From the NCBI GenBank assembly GCA_025345505.1, contig JANVCC010010406.1, positions 14,729,176-14,793,175 of the forward strand: a stretch of DNA of 64,000 bases. The letters run 5' to 3'. The DNA is from Todiramphus chloris collaris (Eukaryota > Chordata > Aves > Coraciiformes > Alcedinidae). The position numbers and the translations under genes were made by a program. Below are positions 62,785 to 64,000 of this stretch, one piece after another; position 1 is the stretch's first letter, and the number at the start of each line of letters is the position of its first letter. Below the pieces are notes generated by a model. The model did not search any database, was not told the origin of the DNA, and saw nothing but the letters and a program-made list of their open reading frames with translations.

Positions 62785-64000
62785 TTTCTCAGCCAGAGAT
62801 CTTATTTTCTCTGCTTCTGTCCCAGCCCACAATACTCACTTTACATCCCTACAAAATCATAAGATGAAAGCTTCAACGACTCATGGCCCACACTCTAACG
62901 TATACATAGGGTGCATAGGCTTGCAAATTACCCTGTTTTTCTTGATTATTGTGGACTCTCTGAGATTCTGAAAGATCCTTCTTGACCTAGATATCTGGCA
63001 GGGGTTTGAAGCTGCATAGGCACTTATAACCTCAGAAGTTTCTCAAGACGAGGTGAAATAATTGGGGTGAAGTACAGGCAAAAGAGTCATGCTAAATACA
63101 GATTGTCCCAAGGATAGTATTATTAGACTAATGAAAGACAGAATGGATTTACTTCATCCTCCCCTGAGATGTAGAACAAAAGAGGTTTATCTGGATGGTT
63201 CTTCAAAAATTACTCCCTCCACAAGCTAGCTAAAGGAAATACTAGTTTAAAACCATAATACACCGTTATGTGGGTGGGACTTATTGCATGTACAGGTTAG
63301 AAAATGTATCTCCCTTTTGTGGGCCACGAGTGCTTGGGATGTAGCTTCAAGAACAAAGTCTTACTTCTTTACAAGAAGTTCTCCGTAATAACTTTGTCCA
63401 TGACTACTGACTTTCACTGCTGCAATAAATATATGTCTGCATATGTCTATATGGACACTCAATCAGCTTCTCAATTTCTGTGTATGTTAATGTTTTTGCT
63501 TTTGAAAAACCATACTGCTTGAACAATGAACATTTGGAAATATGGGGCTAGCACATAAATCTTGACAGTCCATTAATGTCCTCCTGGGTATAGAAAACAG
63601 AATGTTCAATCCTATCCCTAGGAATTTCTGAAGGGTGCTGTGGGTTATTTTTTAAATCTGTCCTGCAAAGCAGGAGTATGTAACTTTTCCTCCATCAGCC
63701 TTGTCTGGCATTATGAATGAATAAACACCTGACCAGTTTCCAGCATTTTTTTCCAGTGGTTTCTCTTCTGCATGCCTTTCTCTTATTATCTCTTTTGACA
63801 ACTGTTTTCTGCTTGTCTACCTGCTCAAATCAAAACTTTAAATAGTAGTGCTTACCTGCCTCCTTGTATCTGTGAAAGATCAGTTAGATTTCTGACAGGT
63901 AATAATAGCTTACTATTCACTTTTATTATACTGGCATGTAAATCTGTAAAGAATGGCTAAGGAAATTAGAGCTGTTCAATTCACACTCTTTCTGGCCAAT

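Larger units (their letters stand above)
58630..64000 (+). other. KDM4C: KDM4C intron (5' part), no gene seen
   Basis: Begins with the donor GTAAGT and runs off the window. I searched it for the next KDM4C exon (SRDCLKLGPP- and VKWPDGKLYGAKY-like) and did not find it. No CR1 or LTR was recognised. The open frame at 62267-62545 (92 codons) and those near 59503-59789 and 61069-61320 show no known domain. Confidence 0.7.

Noticed and set aside
58630-64000. Search for the next KDM4C exon (second Tudor half)
   Set aside because: No SRDCLKLG- or VKWPDGKLYGAKY-like sequence was found by eye, so it is probably beyond the window.
1-64000. CRISPR arrays, phage or bacterial defence systems, operons, tRNA or rRNA genes
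   Set aside because: The sequence is a vertebrate intron-rich locus. I found no regularly spaced repeats of CRISPR type, no bacterial-style gene packing and no tRNA-like folds.

Overview
The window is a piece of an avian nuclear genome. The evidence is vertebrate-type split exons with GT-AG borders, AT-rich introns, several chicken-repeat-1 (CR1) LINE copies whose 3' ends carry the bird-typical ATTCTATGATTCT tail, and solo LTRs resembling avian endogenous retroviruses of the ERVL type. I cannot name the species. I see no prokaryotic genes, operons, CRISPR array, tRNA or rRNA.

The one host gene I can support is on the + strand: an internal part of KDM4C (JMJD2C), a JmjC histone lysine demethylase. 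Four consecutive coding exons are present (2744-2799, 5906-6014, 51686-51871, 58459-58629). They join in frame (phases 0/2, 2/0, 0/0, 0/0) into 174 uninterrupted codons. These encode the C2HC pre-PHD knuckle, the second (extended) PHD finger and the start of the tandem Tudor reader domain. The catalytic JmjN/JmjC part lies upstream of the window and the rest of the Tudor domain lies downstream. KDM4C is Z-linked in birds from conserved synteny with human 9p (established knowledge), so a Z-chromosome origin is likely but not shown here.

The rest is intron: 3.1 kb, 45.7 kb and 6.6 kb between the exons, plus parts of the two flanking introns. The 45.7-kb intron holds most of the mobile DNA, which is layered: (i) an LTR split by an antisense CR1 (10.58-11.76 kb); (ii) a long antisense CR1 split by an 830-bp LTR-like element (14.83-18.43 kb); (iii) a CR1 with 5' UTR and ORF1 remnant joined to reverse transcriptase, followed in tandem by a second CR1 that is split by an LTR (23.94-27.50 kb); (iv) a CR1 3' end (29.4 kb); (v) a solo LTR carrying a short CR1 tail (30.76-31.59 kb); (vi) an antisense CR1 RT block followed by a sense CR1 tail, a geometry like twin-priming inversion (35.5-37.0 kb); (vii) an old CR1 fragment (45.2 kb). 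The first 644 bases are two LTR fragments of one family placed head to head.

All CR1 reading frames are broken and all LTRs lack internal retroviral genes, so nothing here looks capable of movement. I found no convincing previously undescribed system. The points most worth a second look are the composite retroelement structures, a duplicated small hairpin at 4.3 kb, and lineage-specific replacements in the PHD and Tudor exons.
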